Below are positions 45,359-56,677 of a stretch of DNA of 64,000 bases, piece by piece (position 1 is the first letter of the stretch; each line of letters starts with the position of its first letter). The stretch is from an uncultured Alphaproteobacteria bacterium. GTDB lineage: Bacteria > Pseudomonadota > Alphaproteobacteria > Micropepsales > Micropepsaceae. The DNA lies in contig CADECX010000001.1 of NCBI GenBank assembly GCA_902825865.1, positions 1 to 64,000 on the forward strand, written 5' to 3'. Made by a program: the position numbers and the translations under genes. The notes below the pieces were generated by a model. The model had not been told where the DNA came from. It worked only from the letters and a program-made list of their open reading frames with translations, and did no database searches.

Positions 45359-46723
45359 CTATTCGGCGGCGGCGCCTTGCGGCCGCGCGCCGTCCAGCCA
45401 GTGCGAAAGATCCTGCAAGGCGCGCGCGCTCATCGCCTGCTTGCGGTCCTTGCCGCGGATTTTAGCGCTTTTGGGGATTTCCGGAAACAGGCCGAAATTG
45501 ACATTCATCGGCTGAAAGGTCCGCGCATCGGCGCCGCCGGTGATGTGGGACAACAGCGCGCCCAGGGCGGTGGTCGCGGGCGGCGGGGCGGCGGGCATTC
45601 CCAGCGCTTCCTGCGCCGCGAAGCGCCCGGCCAACAGGCCGATGGCCGCGCTTTCGACATAGCCTTCCACCCCCGTGATCTGGCCGGCAAAGCGCAGATG
45701 GGGGCGGGATTTCAGCCGCAGCTGGGTATCGAGCAGGCGCGGAGAATTGATGAAGGTGTTGCGGTGCAGCCCGCCCAAGCGCGCGAATTGGGCATTCTCC
45801 AAGCCCGGTATGGTGCGGAAGATGCGCACCTGTTCGGCATGCTTCAGTTTGGTTTGAAAGCCCACCATGTTCCATAGCGTGCCCAGCGCATTGTCCTGGC
45901 GCAGTTGCACCACGGCATGGGGCCGCTGGCTGCTGCGCGGATCCTGCAAGCCCACCGGCTTCATCGGCCCGAAAGCCAGCGTCTGTTCGCCGCGCGCCGC
46001 CATCACTTCGATCGGCAGGCAAGCTTCGAAATAGGGCGTGGATTTTTCCCATTGCTTGAAGTCGGTTTTCTCGCCCGCCAGCAAGGCGCCGACGAAATTT
46101 TTATACTGAACTTCGTCGAGAGGCAGATTGATATAGTCGGCGACGCCGCCGCCGGGACCTTCCTTGTCGTAGCGCGACTGAAACCAGGCAATGTCGAAAT
46201 TGATCGATTCGCGATGCACGATGGGCGCGATGGCATCAAAGAATGCCAGCTGGTCCTGACCGGTCGCGGCCCCGATCGCGGCGCCGAGGCTGGCGGAGGT
46301 CAGGGGCCCCGTGGCCACGATCACGCTGCCCCAGTCGGGACCGGGCAGATCGGCGATCTCTTCCCGCGCCAGTGTCACGCGCGGATGGTTTTCCAGCGCC
46401 TTGCTGACGGCCGCGGAAAAACCATGCCGGTCCACCGCCAGGGCGCCGCCGGCGGGCAGCTTGCAGGCATCGGCGGCGCGCATGATCAGCGATTCGGCCC
46501 GGCGCATTTCCTCATGCAGCAGCCCGACCGCGTTATTGGCCGCATCATCGGAGCGGAAGGAATTGGAACAGACCAACTCCGCCAGCGAATCGGTCTGATG
46601 GGCTTCGGTGCCTTTTCGGGGGCGCATTTCGTGCAACGTTACGGCCAGGCCCGATTCGGCCGCCTGCCAGGCAGCCTCGGACCCGGCCAGACCGCCGCCG
46701 ATAATGTGCAGCTGTGCCGCCAT
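45359..46723 (-). CDS. trmFO: Methylenetetrahydrofolate-tRNA-(uracil54-C5) methyltransferase
   Basis: FAD- and folate-dependent enzyme forming 5-methyluridine at tRNA position 54, 454 residues. The dinucleotide loop [14 protein letters not shown] opens the protein; the conserved [13 protein letters not shown] block contains the catalytic Cys, and [11 protein letters not shown] and [18 protein letters not shown] are family motifs. A sigma-70-like promoter lies about 70 bases upstream. Confidence 0.96.
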   Translation of the reverse strand: MAAQLHIIGGGLAGSEAAWQAAESGLAVTLHEMRPRKGTEAHQTDSLAELVCSNSFRSDDAANNAVGLLHEEMRRAESLIMRAADACKLPAGGALAVDRHGFSAAVSKALENHPRVTLAREEIADLPGPDWGSVIVATGPLTSASLGAAIGAATGQDQLAFFDAIAPIVHRESINFDIAWFQSRYDKEGPGGGVADYINLPLDEVQYKNFVGALLAGEKTDFKQWEKSTPYFEACLPIEVMAARGEQTLAFGPMKPVGLQDPRSSQRPHAVVQLRQDNALGTLWNMVGFQTKLKHAEQVRIFRTIPGLENAQFARLGGLHRNTFINSPRLLDTQLRLKSRPHLRFAGQITGVEGYVESAAIGLLAGRFAAQEALGMPAAPPPATTALGALLSHITGGADARTFQPMNVNFGLFPEIPKSAKIRGKDRKQAMSARALQDLSHWLDGARPQGAAAE

Positions 46724-46790
46724 GCCCCGGCTTTAGCAGGCCGGGGGCACATGGCAAACCGCCCCTTTGCCGAAAAGCTCTAAAAGCCTC

Positions 46791-46819
46791 ATATAATTGG
46801 CATTTCGCGGGTGCAGCAA
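46791..46819 (-). promoter_or_regulatory. Probable promoter of trmFO
   Basis: On the minus strand TTGCTG (46814-46819) and TTATAT (46791-46796) are 17 bases apart. Transcription would start near 46784, about 60 bases before the trmFO ATG. Confidence 0.5.
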
Positions 46820-46987
46820 TATCGCGAAAAAATGCGCAAAGATGGGTCGATTTGGCACGCTGGAAAGCAGCCTGTACCCCTCTGGTAAAGCCTTTTAGCA
46901 ACAGTCAAAAAGGAATTGGGAAAGGCCGGTTGACTTGGCTTATGGCTTGGGACAAGTTGCCCGCCATTAGATAACCGGGGGAAGCCT

Positions 46988-47257
46988 ATGTTTGGTTTTA
47001 AGACTGTTGTTGCCGCTGTTACGGTGGCGACGATGATTGGTTCGTCGGCTTTCGCCGCTGACGGTGCGCTCGCGCCCGGCAAGCCTGCGGGAGCCAAGTC
47101 CGCCCAGATCGGCACCGGAACGTTGCTGATCGCCGGTGTCGGAGCGGGTATCCTTGCTGCAGTCGCTATTGTGGTCACCAATCAGAGCGGTGATCGCGGT
47201 GGTGCGCCGACTACCTTCGCGCCGGCCACGACCACCAATGGTGCTCCGACGCCGTAA
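46988..47257 (+). CDS. Small exported protein, APGKPAG family, copy 1
   Basis: Not assigned to a known family. Length is 89 residues. A signal peptide (cleavage near SAFAA-D, residue 24) is followed by the motif LAPGKPAGAKSAQ, a Gly/Ala/Val hydrophobic segment (residues 45-64), then NQSGDRGG and a Thr/Pro/Ala tail. The gene at 52622 has the same layout and shares the motif. GGGGGAAG precedes ATG. It has its own terminator (47279-47321), so it is monocistronic. Confidence 0.75.
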   Translation: MFGFKTVVAAVTVATMIGSSAFAADGALAPGKPAGAKSAQIGTGTLLIAGVGAGILAAVAIVVTNQSGDRGGAPTTFAPATTTNGAPTP

Positions 47258-47278
47258 TCGCGTCAAAAATACCGGATT

Positions 47279-47321
47279 AACAAGGCTCGTCATCTCCGGA
47301 TGGCGGGCCTTGTTGCTTTTT
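47279..47321 (+). terminator. Terminator after the small APGKPAG protein
   Basis: Stem AACAAGGCTCG / CGGGCCTTGTT (one T-G pair) with a 14-base loop, followed by GCTTTTT. It lies 21 bases after the stop codon. Confidence 0.75.
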
Positions 47322-47440
47322 GCGCCGCACACGCGGCCTTAATTTTGTGCCGCTTTAACGCTTTTGTCGTGGTCCCGGTGCGACAATGCGGCAGGTGCCA
47401 GAAATCCATGATTGCGCAAAAGATTTCAGGGCCAGCAGGG

Positions 47441-47469
47441 ATGACGGCTGCGGAGCCGCCGCCTATATA
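47441..47469 (+). promoter_or_regulatory. Possible promoter of the 83-residue membrane protein gene
   Basis: ATGACG and TATATA are separated by 17 bases; the start would fall near 47476, just before an AAGGA ribosome site. The -10 is strong and the -35 partial. Confidence 0.4.
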
Positions 47470-47494
47470 AGGTTTGCGCAAGGAACCTAGAGCG

Positions 47495-47746
47495 ATGTCC
47501 GAGGAAACCAAGGGAATAAATTATACCAGGCTGGCAATTGGGGCTGGGCTGCTGGCCGCTGCGGCGGTGAGCATCGCCGTTTTCGTGCCACGCCGGCATC
47601 TGGCCTTGGTGACCGAACCCTTGGCTGGGATCGCCAAGCTTCCTGTCGCGGCAGCCGTCACCGCCTGGGCCGTGAGCCTATGGCGCGATGCCACCGCCCC
47701 CCAGGCGCCGGTGTTCGACGATCTGCGTCCCTTTGATGAGTTTTAA
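47495..47746 (+). CDS. Small membrane protein of unknown function
   Basis: Not recognised. Length is 83 residues with one sure hydrophobic helix (about residues 15-31) followed by PRRH, a second moderately hydrophobic stretch (44-60) and an acidic end (FDDLRPFDEF). AAGGA lies 10 bases before ATG at 47495. It precedes the membrane protein at 47773 by 26 bases, so the two may be co-transcribed. Confidence 0.6.
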   Translation: MSEETKGINYTRLAIGAGLLAAAAVSIAVFVPRRHLALVTEPLAGIAKLPVAAAVTAWAVSLWRDATAPQAPVFDDLRPFDEF

Positions 47747-47772
47747 GGCCGGCCAGGAAGGGCAGTAGGATC

Positions 47773-48639
47773 TTGATACGGCGCGTTCCGGTCGCTGCGA
47801 CCATTCGGGATGCTTACACGTTTCTGGTGGGGCATCTGGGCGCCGTGATCGGCTTGGTCTGGGTGCCGATGGTTCTGCTCACCATCGCCAAATATTTCAC
47901 GCTCTATCGCCTCTTCAACGCCCTCATCGATTCCCTGGCCGGCGGCAATCCCGCTCAAACCCTTCCGGCCATGCTGATGTTCATGGCTTATCTGGTGGCG
48001 GCCTTGCTGCTCTACGCCATGATGTTCGTGGGGGTCATGCAGTTGGCGCTGGGCACGCAGGCGGCCGCGCCCTCCATTGCCCATTTCGCTTTCGGCCCCT
48101 TGGAATGGCGCATGTTCCGCGCCTTCTTTGCTCTTGCGGGCCTGGCGCTGATGATCGGCATGACGGCCATGTTTGCCGTCAGCGCGCTTTCCGCGCAGGT
48201 GGCGGGCGCCAACCAGATGCTGGCCGGCAACATCATGCTTCTGGCCATGATCTGTGTCAGCGTGACGATCTTGGTGCGCTTGCTGTTGCCGTTGCCGGCC
48301 ATCGTCATCCACGAGCCGGGGCCGGCGCTGCGCCGCGCCTGGACCCTGTCGGCGGGAAATTTCCTGCCGTTGTTCGGCATCCTGTTGGCGATTGTCCTGC
48401 CGGTTCTGCTGGTTCAAGTGTCGGTCGAGGCATCGCTCGGCGGAAAAAATCCTCCGGCCGCGGGCGCGACGCAGCAGATGCAGATGATGAGCGCGTTGCT
48501 GAATGCGCGTCAGATACTGCCCTGGGCCTGCGGCTTGAGCTTTCTGGTCTCTCCCATTTTGATCGGCCTGTTCGCCAGCGCCAGCGCGTCGATCTGGCGG
48601 GCCCTGAAGAGCGAACCCGCCTTGGATATCGCGGTCTGA
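47773..48639 (+). CDS. Multi-pass membrane protein of unknown function
   Basis: Protein of 288 residues with about six hydrophobic segments and PAIVIHEPGPALRRAWTLSAGNFLPLFG, a motif resembling that of uncharacterised membrane proteins related to the GlpQ membrane domain. The start is TTG at 47773 with AGGA just upstream. It converges on uvrA with a 78-base gap that holds a stem-loop. Resembles in length and layout the DUF2189 gene at 62339 but shows no clear sequence identity to it. Confidence 0.7.
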   Translation: MIRRVPVAATIRDAYTFLVGHLGAVIGLVWVPMVLLTIAKYFTLYRLFNALIDSLAGGNPAQTLPAMLMFMAYLVAALLLYAMMFVGVMQLALGTQAAAPSIAHFAFGPLEWRMFRAFFALAGLALMIGMTAMFAVSALSAQVAGANQMLAGNIMLLAMICVSVTILVRLLLPLPAIVIHEPGPALRRAWTLSAGNFLPLFGILLAIVLPVLLVQVSVEASLGGKNPPAAGATQQMQMMSALLNARQILPWACGLSFLVSPILIGLFASASASIWRALKSEPALDIAV

Positions 48640-48651
48640 TCTACGGAGCGA

Positions 48652-48697
48652 CCGGAAGCCCGGAGCGGATGCGAAGCAGCCGCGCAGGCCCTTCCGG
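48652..48697. repeat. Stem-loop between convergent genes
   Basis: Arms CCGGAAG (48652-48658) and CTTCCGG (48691-48697) enclose a GC-rich loop. It lies between the ends of the membrane-protein gene and uvrA and could serve as a terminator or be a dispersed repeat. Confidence 0.4.
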
Positions 48698-48717
48698 CGC
48701 GACCATGAAAAAGAGCG

Positions 48718-51590
<2,873 letters not shown>

Positions 51591-51591
<1 letters not shown>

Positions 51592-52445
51592 CAGTTGGGC
51601 TTCAGGCTGGCGAGATAGTGTTTGCTTGTGTCGGGGGCGGCGGCGCCAAGTTCCATCAGAGTCACGATCGCCTTGAGCGCCAGATCGTAAGAGCCGTAGC
51701 AATGATGCGCGATCAAGGCGAGATGCTTCCACTGTTCCACGGTCATATTGTCCGGCCTTGAGAAATCACGCACATAGACCATGTCGGTTTCCAGGAGCTG
51801 CCGGATGCCGCGATTGGGCGCGTTGCCCACCACCATGGGCGAAAGCGGCCAGATCTTGGTGCCGGTGACGCTGTGAGGCAGGAAGCCCAGCTCCCGCAAG
51901 GCCAGGTCCATCTCTCCGAAGGACGGCTGGTTGCGGTACAGCGGAACAAAGGACACTTCGGTCTGGATCACCACCGTATCCTTGAGTTTGGTCCGGCCAT
52001 GCGCCAGGACCTCGCGCTCCGCCCCTTGAACGTCCATTTTCAGGAAATCCATCCGGGCGATCTCGGAAATGTCGTCGAGTTTCCTGGTGGCGACGGGGAG
52101 GCGCTCTTTCACGTTTCCCCATATAGGAAACAAATTGAAAAGCGCCAGATGCGAAGGGTCGGGAACCAGCAGGCTGGTCATGCCTTCGAGCTCGCAGACA
52201 TGCAGGGTGCGTTCGGTTCCATCGGCCAAGGCGTAGGGCAGGTAGAGTTCGTGCGGGCCTTTGCTTTGGTTCAGCCGCGCCAAGGCGCCCGCCTGGGGTT
52301 CGAATCCGACGATTCGGCACAATCCGGCCGCCAGCATGGCCTTGTAGGGCGGATCGCCGTCGATGGGGTTGGCGCCGACATCCACGATGGCAGTCGGGCG
52401 CGCGGGCGCCAGAAGCGTGGTCAGAAGGCGGGTTTGGGAATCCAT
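51591..52445 (-). CDS. FkbM family methyltransferase
   Basis: SAM-dependent methyltransferase of 284 residues. [13 protein letters not shown] is the SAM loop, [14 protein letters not shown] the FkbM core motif. Members methylate hydroxyl groups of sugars or other small molecules; the substrate is unknown. The start at 52445 (MDSQTRLL) has AGAGG upstream; an ATG 66 bases earlier is possible. It is coupled to uvrA by TGATG, an unusual partnership. Confidence 0.85.
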
Positions 52446-52488
52446 TGGCCTCTCATAGCCTTTTCTGGGTCCTTCGGAAACAAAAAGA

Positions 52489-52516
52489 GAACAATTTGGC
52501 GCGGCGCGCATTGTTC
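52489..52516. promoter_or_regulatory. Inverted repeat between fkbM and the small APGKPAG gene
   Basis: GAACAAT and ATTGTTC form exact arms with 14 bases between. It is centred in the 176-base divergent spacer, where an operator could act on both sides. It contains GAAC/GTTC half sites but not the direct N7 repeat of a LexA box. Confidence 0.35.
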
Positions 52517-52621
52517 ATTTGCAAAGTTTTCGCGTTCCGTCTTAATGACGCCAAGGTTCGCTGGTGATTTGGGCAGCAGGAACAACATTTTAGCCACGGC
52601 AGAATTTAGAGGAAAGTTGAT

Positions 52622-52900
52622 ATGACGAATTTCAAGATGGCGGTGATCGGTCTGACGGCTGCGGCGCTGGTAGGCACGCAGGCTCTGGCGGCCGATGTTT
52701 CGCTGGCCCCCGGCAAGCCGGCCGGCACCAAGGAAGCCCAACGCCGTGCAAGAAGCCCTAACCTGCTGTTGATCGGCGGCGCCGCGGCGGTTGCCGTGGT
52801 TGCGGTGGCGATCGCCGTCTCGCAAAGCGATGACGCGGTCTGCGGTTCGGCCTGTACCCCCCCTCCGGCCGCCACCACCACCACGACGACCACCACCTAA
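52622..52900 (+). CDS. Small exported protein, APGKPAG family, copy 2
   Basis: Paralogue of the gene at 46988; 92 residues. Signal peptide (cleavage near ALAA-D), then VSLAPGKPAGTKEAQ, a short basic stretch, a hydrophobic segment rich in Ala and Val (about residues 50-65), SQSDD, two Cys, and a tail of eight Thr. GAGGAAAG precedes ATG. Its stop interlocks with that of the SGNH-like gene (CTAA). Function unknown. Confidence 0.75.
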   Translation: MTNFKMAVIGLTAAALVGTQALAADVSLAPGKPAGTKEAQRRARSPNLLLIGGAAAVAVVAVAIAVSQSDDAVCGSACTPPPAATTTTTTTT

Positions 52901-53904
52901 GTGCCTTTAGGGCCGGTGAGGCCCATCTGCCCCAGCAGCCAGAGGCCCGCCGGGGGGCGGAAATGCACCAAGTCGACATAGTTGGGGCTTGATCCGTCCC
53001 GCAGGCTTTCGCGCGTCAATTCATTGGGCGCCATGAAGTCGAACAGGCCGGCCTTGTTGGGGCAGCTCGTATTGTGGCGCGCGACCATGGTGCGGACCGT
53101 TTGCTTGAAAGCATCCAGGCCGCCGCTTTGGCGATAGCGCGCGATGATCGCCATATTGTCGGGCGGGAAGAAAAGCGTGACACGCGCCTTTGCCCTGCAG
53201 GCCGCCGTCAGCATGGCTGACAGCTCGCGCGCCGGGCCATCTCCCATGGTCATGGTGCGGGCGCGGCGGTAGTTGAGATCGCGCTTGAGGACCGCCTCGG
53301 TCATGCGGCTATAGGCCGGGAAGATATCCGGGCGATCCGCCGCGCTTTGGCCCGTCTTCAATTGCGCCAGCGACCAGGCCGACAAGGCGTTCATGCCCAG
53401 CGCGCCGCCGCTCAAATATCGTGTGGTGAACAGCCAAAGGCCGCGCCTGGGCGTAGGCGTGCCCTCCGGCGTCACCGAAAGCCTGGTCTCATCGAAGCTG
53501 GGCAGGGCTTCGCCGGGTCCGCCATTGCCGGTAAAGGCATCCAGCGACACGACAATGTGTTTGACGGAATTGTGCGCCAGCGCATCCTGGGCGAAGCGGC
53601 GCGTTTCGTAAGGCGTCATGCTGGAGGCGCCGTAGTTAAAGCTGCGAATGCCCAGCGCCGGATCGATCAGCACCGGATCGAAGCCGTCGCGCACCCGGCT
53701 GGAACCGACAAACACCAGCTCGGGCGCGATTTGCTCCAGCCATACCGGTTTCAAGGCGCGCTCAAAGCCCGACAGGGTTTGCACGCTGCCGCCGGCGGGA
53801 TGACCCAGGATGTAAGCCCCGGCGATCGCGTTAAAGGCCGCCAGCGCCGCGATCACCAGCGCCACGGTGCCCAGAAACCAGACGGGATAGCGGGTCTTTT
53901 CCAT
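52897..53904 (-). CDS. SGNH-like periplasmic protein paired with an MBOAT acyltransferase
   Basis: Protein of 335 residues with an N-terminal membrane helix (about 10-32). VGSSRVRDGFDP places a candidate nucleophile Ser at 68 or 69, and DLVHF places Asp311 and His314, the layout of SGNH hydrolase-like partners such as AlgJ/AlgX and DltD. The start shares one base with the MBOAT stop (TGATG). Together they probably move acetyl or another acyl group onto an extracytoplasmic glycan. The same frame continues antisense-like to 55419 but that part is a shadow of the MBOAT gene. Confidence 0.82.
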   Translation of the reverse strand: MEKTRYPVWFLGTVALVIAALAAFNAIAGAYILGHPAGGSVQTLSGFERALKPVWLEQIAPELVFVGSSRVRDGFDPVLIDPALGIRSFNYGASSMTPYETRRFAQDALAHNSVKHIVVSLDAFTGNGGPGEALPSFDETRLSVTPEGTPTPRRGLWLFTTRYLSGGALGMNALSAWSLAQLKTGQSAADRPDIFPAYSRMTEAVLKRDLNYRRARTMTMGDGPARELSAMLTAACRAKARVTLFFPPDNMAIIARYRQSGGLDAFKQTVRTMVARHNTSCPNKAGLFDFMAPNELTRESLRDGSSPNYVDLVHFRPPAGLWLLGQMGLTGPKGT

Positions 53905-55373
53905 CAGAATTGGAAATAGATGAAGGGTTTGAGATTGGACAAGGCCAGCACCGCAAGAATGCAGAGTGCGCCGTAAAGAGCGGCATTGACCGGCGTGGGC
54001 CGCCAGGACTGGCGTTTGGCCGCGGCGACCGGCTGATCGGGATAAGGCGAGGGCAGCGCCGGATTGTGCCGCCACATGATCTCCATCGAATTGGGCATCA
54101 GCCAGACCACCACAAACAACAGCAGCAAGGTCGCCGCCGCCAGGGGTGAGAAACTCACCACATTGCTGTGGCCCTGTCCCACCAGCCCGCCCACCACATT
54201 GCGCGCCGTGGCGAGGTCGGGCGAACGGAACACAATCCAGGCCAGGGACGTGGCGGCAAAGGTAAGTGCGACCGCGCCGGCATGCAGCGGCGCGCGAAGG
54301 ACGGGCGCGACCGTCATGCCCTTGGTCGCCTGGCGGAAGGCGTGATTGATGGTGAGATAAAGGCCGTGCAATCCGCCCCACAGCATGAACGTCCAGTTGG
54401 CGCCGTGCCACAGTCCGCCCAGCAGCATGGTGATGAAAAGATTCAGATAGCGCCGCACCGCGCCGCGCCGGTTGCCGCCCAGCGGCACATAAAGATAGTC
54501 GCGCAGGAAGGCGGACAGTGAAATATGCCAGCGCCGCCAGAATTCTATGATGCTGGCGGATTTGTAGGGCGAATGGAAATTGACCGGCAGCCGCATGCCC
54601 AGCATCACCGAGGAGCCCAGCGCCATGTCGGAATAGGCCGAGAAATCGAAATAGATCTGGAAAGCGAAAAACAGGGTGCCCAGCCAGCTGTCGGTCGGGC
54701 CCAAGGCGACGCCGCGCCCCGCCGCGTTGAAGATGGCGTCGGCGAAAGGCGCCAGATTGTCGGCGATCAGGGATTTCTTGGCCAGGCCGATGGAAAACAG
54801 CGTCATGCCGGCGGCGAGATCGTCGTTGCGGGAGCGCAAGTGATGGAACTGCGGGATCAGATCGTTGTGGCGCACGATCGGCCCGGCGATCAAATGGGGG
54901 AAATAGGCGACGAACAGCGCGTAATCCAGCAGGGAATAATTGTGCGTCTTGCCCGCGTCGGCATCCACCAGATAGCTGATCTGCTCGAAGGTGAAAAAGC
55001 TGATCGCCAACGGCAGGAAGAAATCCGGCACCGGCAAGCCGATGCTTAAGAGATCGTTGGCGGTGGAGGCGAACAGCGTTTCGTATTTGAAGGTGGCGAT
55101 CAGGCCGAGATTGAACAACAGGCCGGCAATCAGAAAGGCGCGGCGGTCCTGGCCGCGCGCCCGGCGCTGTTCGATGGTGCTGCCGATCCAAAAATTCACC
55201 AGGGTCGAGCCGCAGAGCAGCGCCAGGAAGTCGGCCCGCCACCAGGCATAGAAGGCGTAAGACGCCAGCAGCAGGAATACCCGCCGCCCGGTGGGGGCGC
55301 CTTTTTCCAGCAGGCGGAACCCCAGCACGGCCACAGCCAAGAACAGGAAATAAGGATAGGAATTGAAGGGCAT
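53904..55373 (-). CDS. MBOAT family O-acyltransferase (AlgI-like)
   Basis: Membrane-bound acyltransferase of 489 residues with ten or more helices. The motif LGGLWHGANWTFMLWGGLHG carries the invariant His323 and conserved His336; FWRRWHISLSAFLRDYLYVPLGG is the AlgI-type signature. It would pass an acyl group across the membrane to the SGNH-like partner. No glycan synthesis genes adjoin, so the acceptor is unknown. First gene of the pair, divergent from ssb. Confidence 0.92.
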   Translation of the reverse strand: MPFNSYPYFLFLAVAVLGFRLLEKGAPTGRRVFLLLASYAFYAWWRADFLALLCGSTLVNFWIGSTIEQRRARGQDRRAFLIAGLLFNLGLIATFKYETLFASTANDLLSIGLPVPDFFLPLAISFFTFEQISYLVDADAGKTHNYSLLDYALFVAYFPHLIAGPIVRHNDLIPQFHHLRSRNDDLAAGMTLFSIGLAKKSLIADNLAPFADAIFNAAGRGVALGPTDSWLGTLFFAFQIYFDFSAYSDMALGSSVMLGMRLPVNFHSPYKSASIIEFWRRWHISLSAFLRDYLYVPLGGNRRGAVRRYLNLFITMLLGGLWHGANWTFMLWGGLHGLYLTINHAFRQATKGMTVAPVLRAPLHAGAVALTFAATSLAWIVFRSPDLATARNVVGGLVGQGHSNVVSFSPLAAATLLLLFVVVWLMPNSMEIMWRHNPALPSPYPDQPVAAAKRQSWRPTPVNAALYGALCILAVLALSNLKPFIYFQF

Positions 55374-55427
55374 GCCGCCTCGCCGCGCCTCCCGGTTTAT
55401 CGGGGAAAAGGGGCGACAAGGCTATTG

Positions 55428-55442
55428 GAACAAACAGGGAAC
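55428..55442. promoter_or_regulatory. LexA (SOS) box of the alphaproteobacterial type
   Basis: GAAC-N7-GAAC (GTTC-N7-GTTC on the other strand) is an exact match to the direct-repeat operator known for alphaproteobacterial LexA. It lies 87 bases upstream of ssb, where the shared uvrA/ssb regulatory region is found in related bacteria. Confidence 0.75.
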
Positions 55443-55528
55443 AATGTTATGGGTGGATAAAAGGGCGCCTTCGATGGCGCTGGCACGGGCCTGTCGTCTA
55501 ACGTCGCGCCCTCGTATTGGAGAAGATC

Positions 55529-55969
55529 ATGGCCGGTAGCGTCAACAAGGTGATTTTGGTGGGTAATCTGGGCAAGGATCCGGAGGTCCGCCGCATGACC
55601 AGCGGCGATCCCGTGGTCAACCTGTCGATCGCCACCTCCGAGAGTTGGCGCGACAAGGCATCCGGCGAGCGCAAGGAAAAGACCGAATGGCACCGGGTGG
55701 TGATCTTCAACAAGAACCTGGCCGATGTCGCCGAGAAGTATCTCAAGAAGGGCGCCAAGGTCTATGTCGAAGGCCAGCTTCAGACCCGCAAATGGACCGA
55801 CAAGGACGGCGCCGAGAAATACTCGACCGAAGTGGTGCTGCAGAATTTCCGGGGCGAATTGACCATGCTGGATGGCCGCAATGGCGGCGAGGGCGGCGGC
55901 GGACGCGGTGCGGGCGAGACGCCGGCCAGCTTCCAGCGCGACGAGATGGATGACGAAATCCCCTTCTAA
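55529..55969 (+). CDS. ssb: Single-stranded DNA-binding protein
   Basis: SSB of 146 residues. The OB fold covers residues 1-110 ([43 protein letters not shown]). A short Gly-rich linker leads to the acidic tip DDEIPF that binds partner proteins, including the chi subunit encoded at 20164. GGAG precedes ATG at 55529; a TTG 12 bases upstream is less likely. SOS control is suggested by the upstream LexA box. Confidence 0.97.
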   Translation: MAGSVNKVILVGNLGKDPEVRRMTSGDPVVNLSIATSESWRDKASGERKEKTEWHRVVIFNKNLADVAEKYLKKGAKVYVEGQLQTRKWTDKDGAEKYSTEVVLQNFRGELTMLDGRNGGEGGGGRGAGETPASFQRDEMDDEIPF

Positions 55970-56564
55970 GGCCTTTGCCCTTGTTTTCCTCCTGTTGGCG
56001 GTTTGCGGTTGCGCCGGCTCGTCCGGTGCTCCCGCCACCGCTATTGCACAGCCCGAAATAGCGGCCGCCTACCTGCCGCTCTACGGCCGCATCCATCTCG
56101 GCCTGGACAGCGCCAATGGCGCGGCGATGGTGATCGCGCCCGGCATTGCCGTCACCAACGCCCACAATGCCAATCTGCTGGCGCGGGGCAGCGTGATCGG
56201 CGTACGCCAGGACTATGATTTGCTGTTCTTCCGTACGCCAAAATCCGCCGCGCCGCCGACGGCAGCGCCCGTGATCGGCCAAAGCGTGACGGCCTATGGC
56301 CAGGGGGGCGACAGAGAGTTGCGCGTCGCCCGTGGCGTGGTGCGCGAGATCAAGCACTGTCCCGGCTGCACGGCGCCGGCCTATTTTGTTTTTGCCGGAA
56401 ATGCCGGACCGGGCTTTTCCGGCGGGCCGGTTCTGGACAGTTTGGGGCGCCTGGTCGGCATCACTTTTGGCTATAAGGATGAGGGCCGTCAGCGGCTCAT
56501 TTACGCCTATGATATGAGTCGGGTTCAGGCCGAGCTTTCGGCCCTGCAAAAACCCTCGAATTGA
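55950..56564 (+). CDS. Trypsin-like serine peptidase lipoprotein
   Basis: Protein of 204 residues. The N-terminus ([20 protein letters not shown]) ends in a lipobox-like AVCGC, so it may be a lipoprotein. A complete catalytic triad is visible: His72 in TNAHNA, Asp90 in the DYDLLFF stretch, Ser157 in GFSGGPV. A Cys pair (KHCPGC) may form a disulfide or bind metal. The start at 55950 overlaps ssb by 20 bases; other starts upstream lack a signal peptide. Substrate unknown. Confidence 0.78.
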   Translation: MTKSPSKAFALVFLLLAVCGCAGSSGAPATAIAQPEIAAAYLPLYGRIHLGLDSANGAAMVIAPGIAVTNAHNANLLARGSVIGVRQDYDLLFFRTPKSAAPPTAAPVIGQSVTAYGQGGDRELRVARGVVREIKHCPGCTAPAYFVFAGNAGPGFSGGPVLDSLGRLVGITFGYKDEGRQRLIYAYDMSRVQAELSALQKPSN

Positions 56565-56588
56565 CCAATAAAGTCAGCGCATTATCCG
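56561..56588 (+). promoter_or_regulatory. Possible promoter of gyrA
   Basis: TTGACC (overlapping the peptidase stop codon) and TATCCG are 16 bases apart, giving a leader of about 85 bases. The -35 is good, the -10 partial. Confidence 0.4.
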
Positions 56589-56677
56589 AGGCTAATTTGC
56601 TGGTTTCAGAAACAGCAAAATGCTAGGAATCACGCCGGTTTTTCCCGCGCTTCGAAAGCGCTTCTGAGGCTGGCTTT

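Noticed and set aside
52489..52516. Inverted repeat before the small APGKPAG gene as a LexA box for fkbM-uvrA
   Set aside because: It contains GAAC and GTTC but as inverted arms 14 bases apart; alphaproteobacterial LexA uses a direct repeat with seven bases between.
53905..55419. In-frame extension of the SGNH-like gene to 55419 through the MBOAT region
   Set aside because: It reads the MBOAT gene in another frame. The MBOAT frame carries the conserved motifs and the TGATG junction gives the proper start at 53904.
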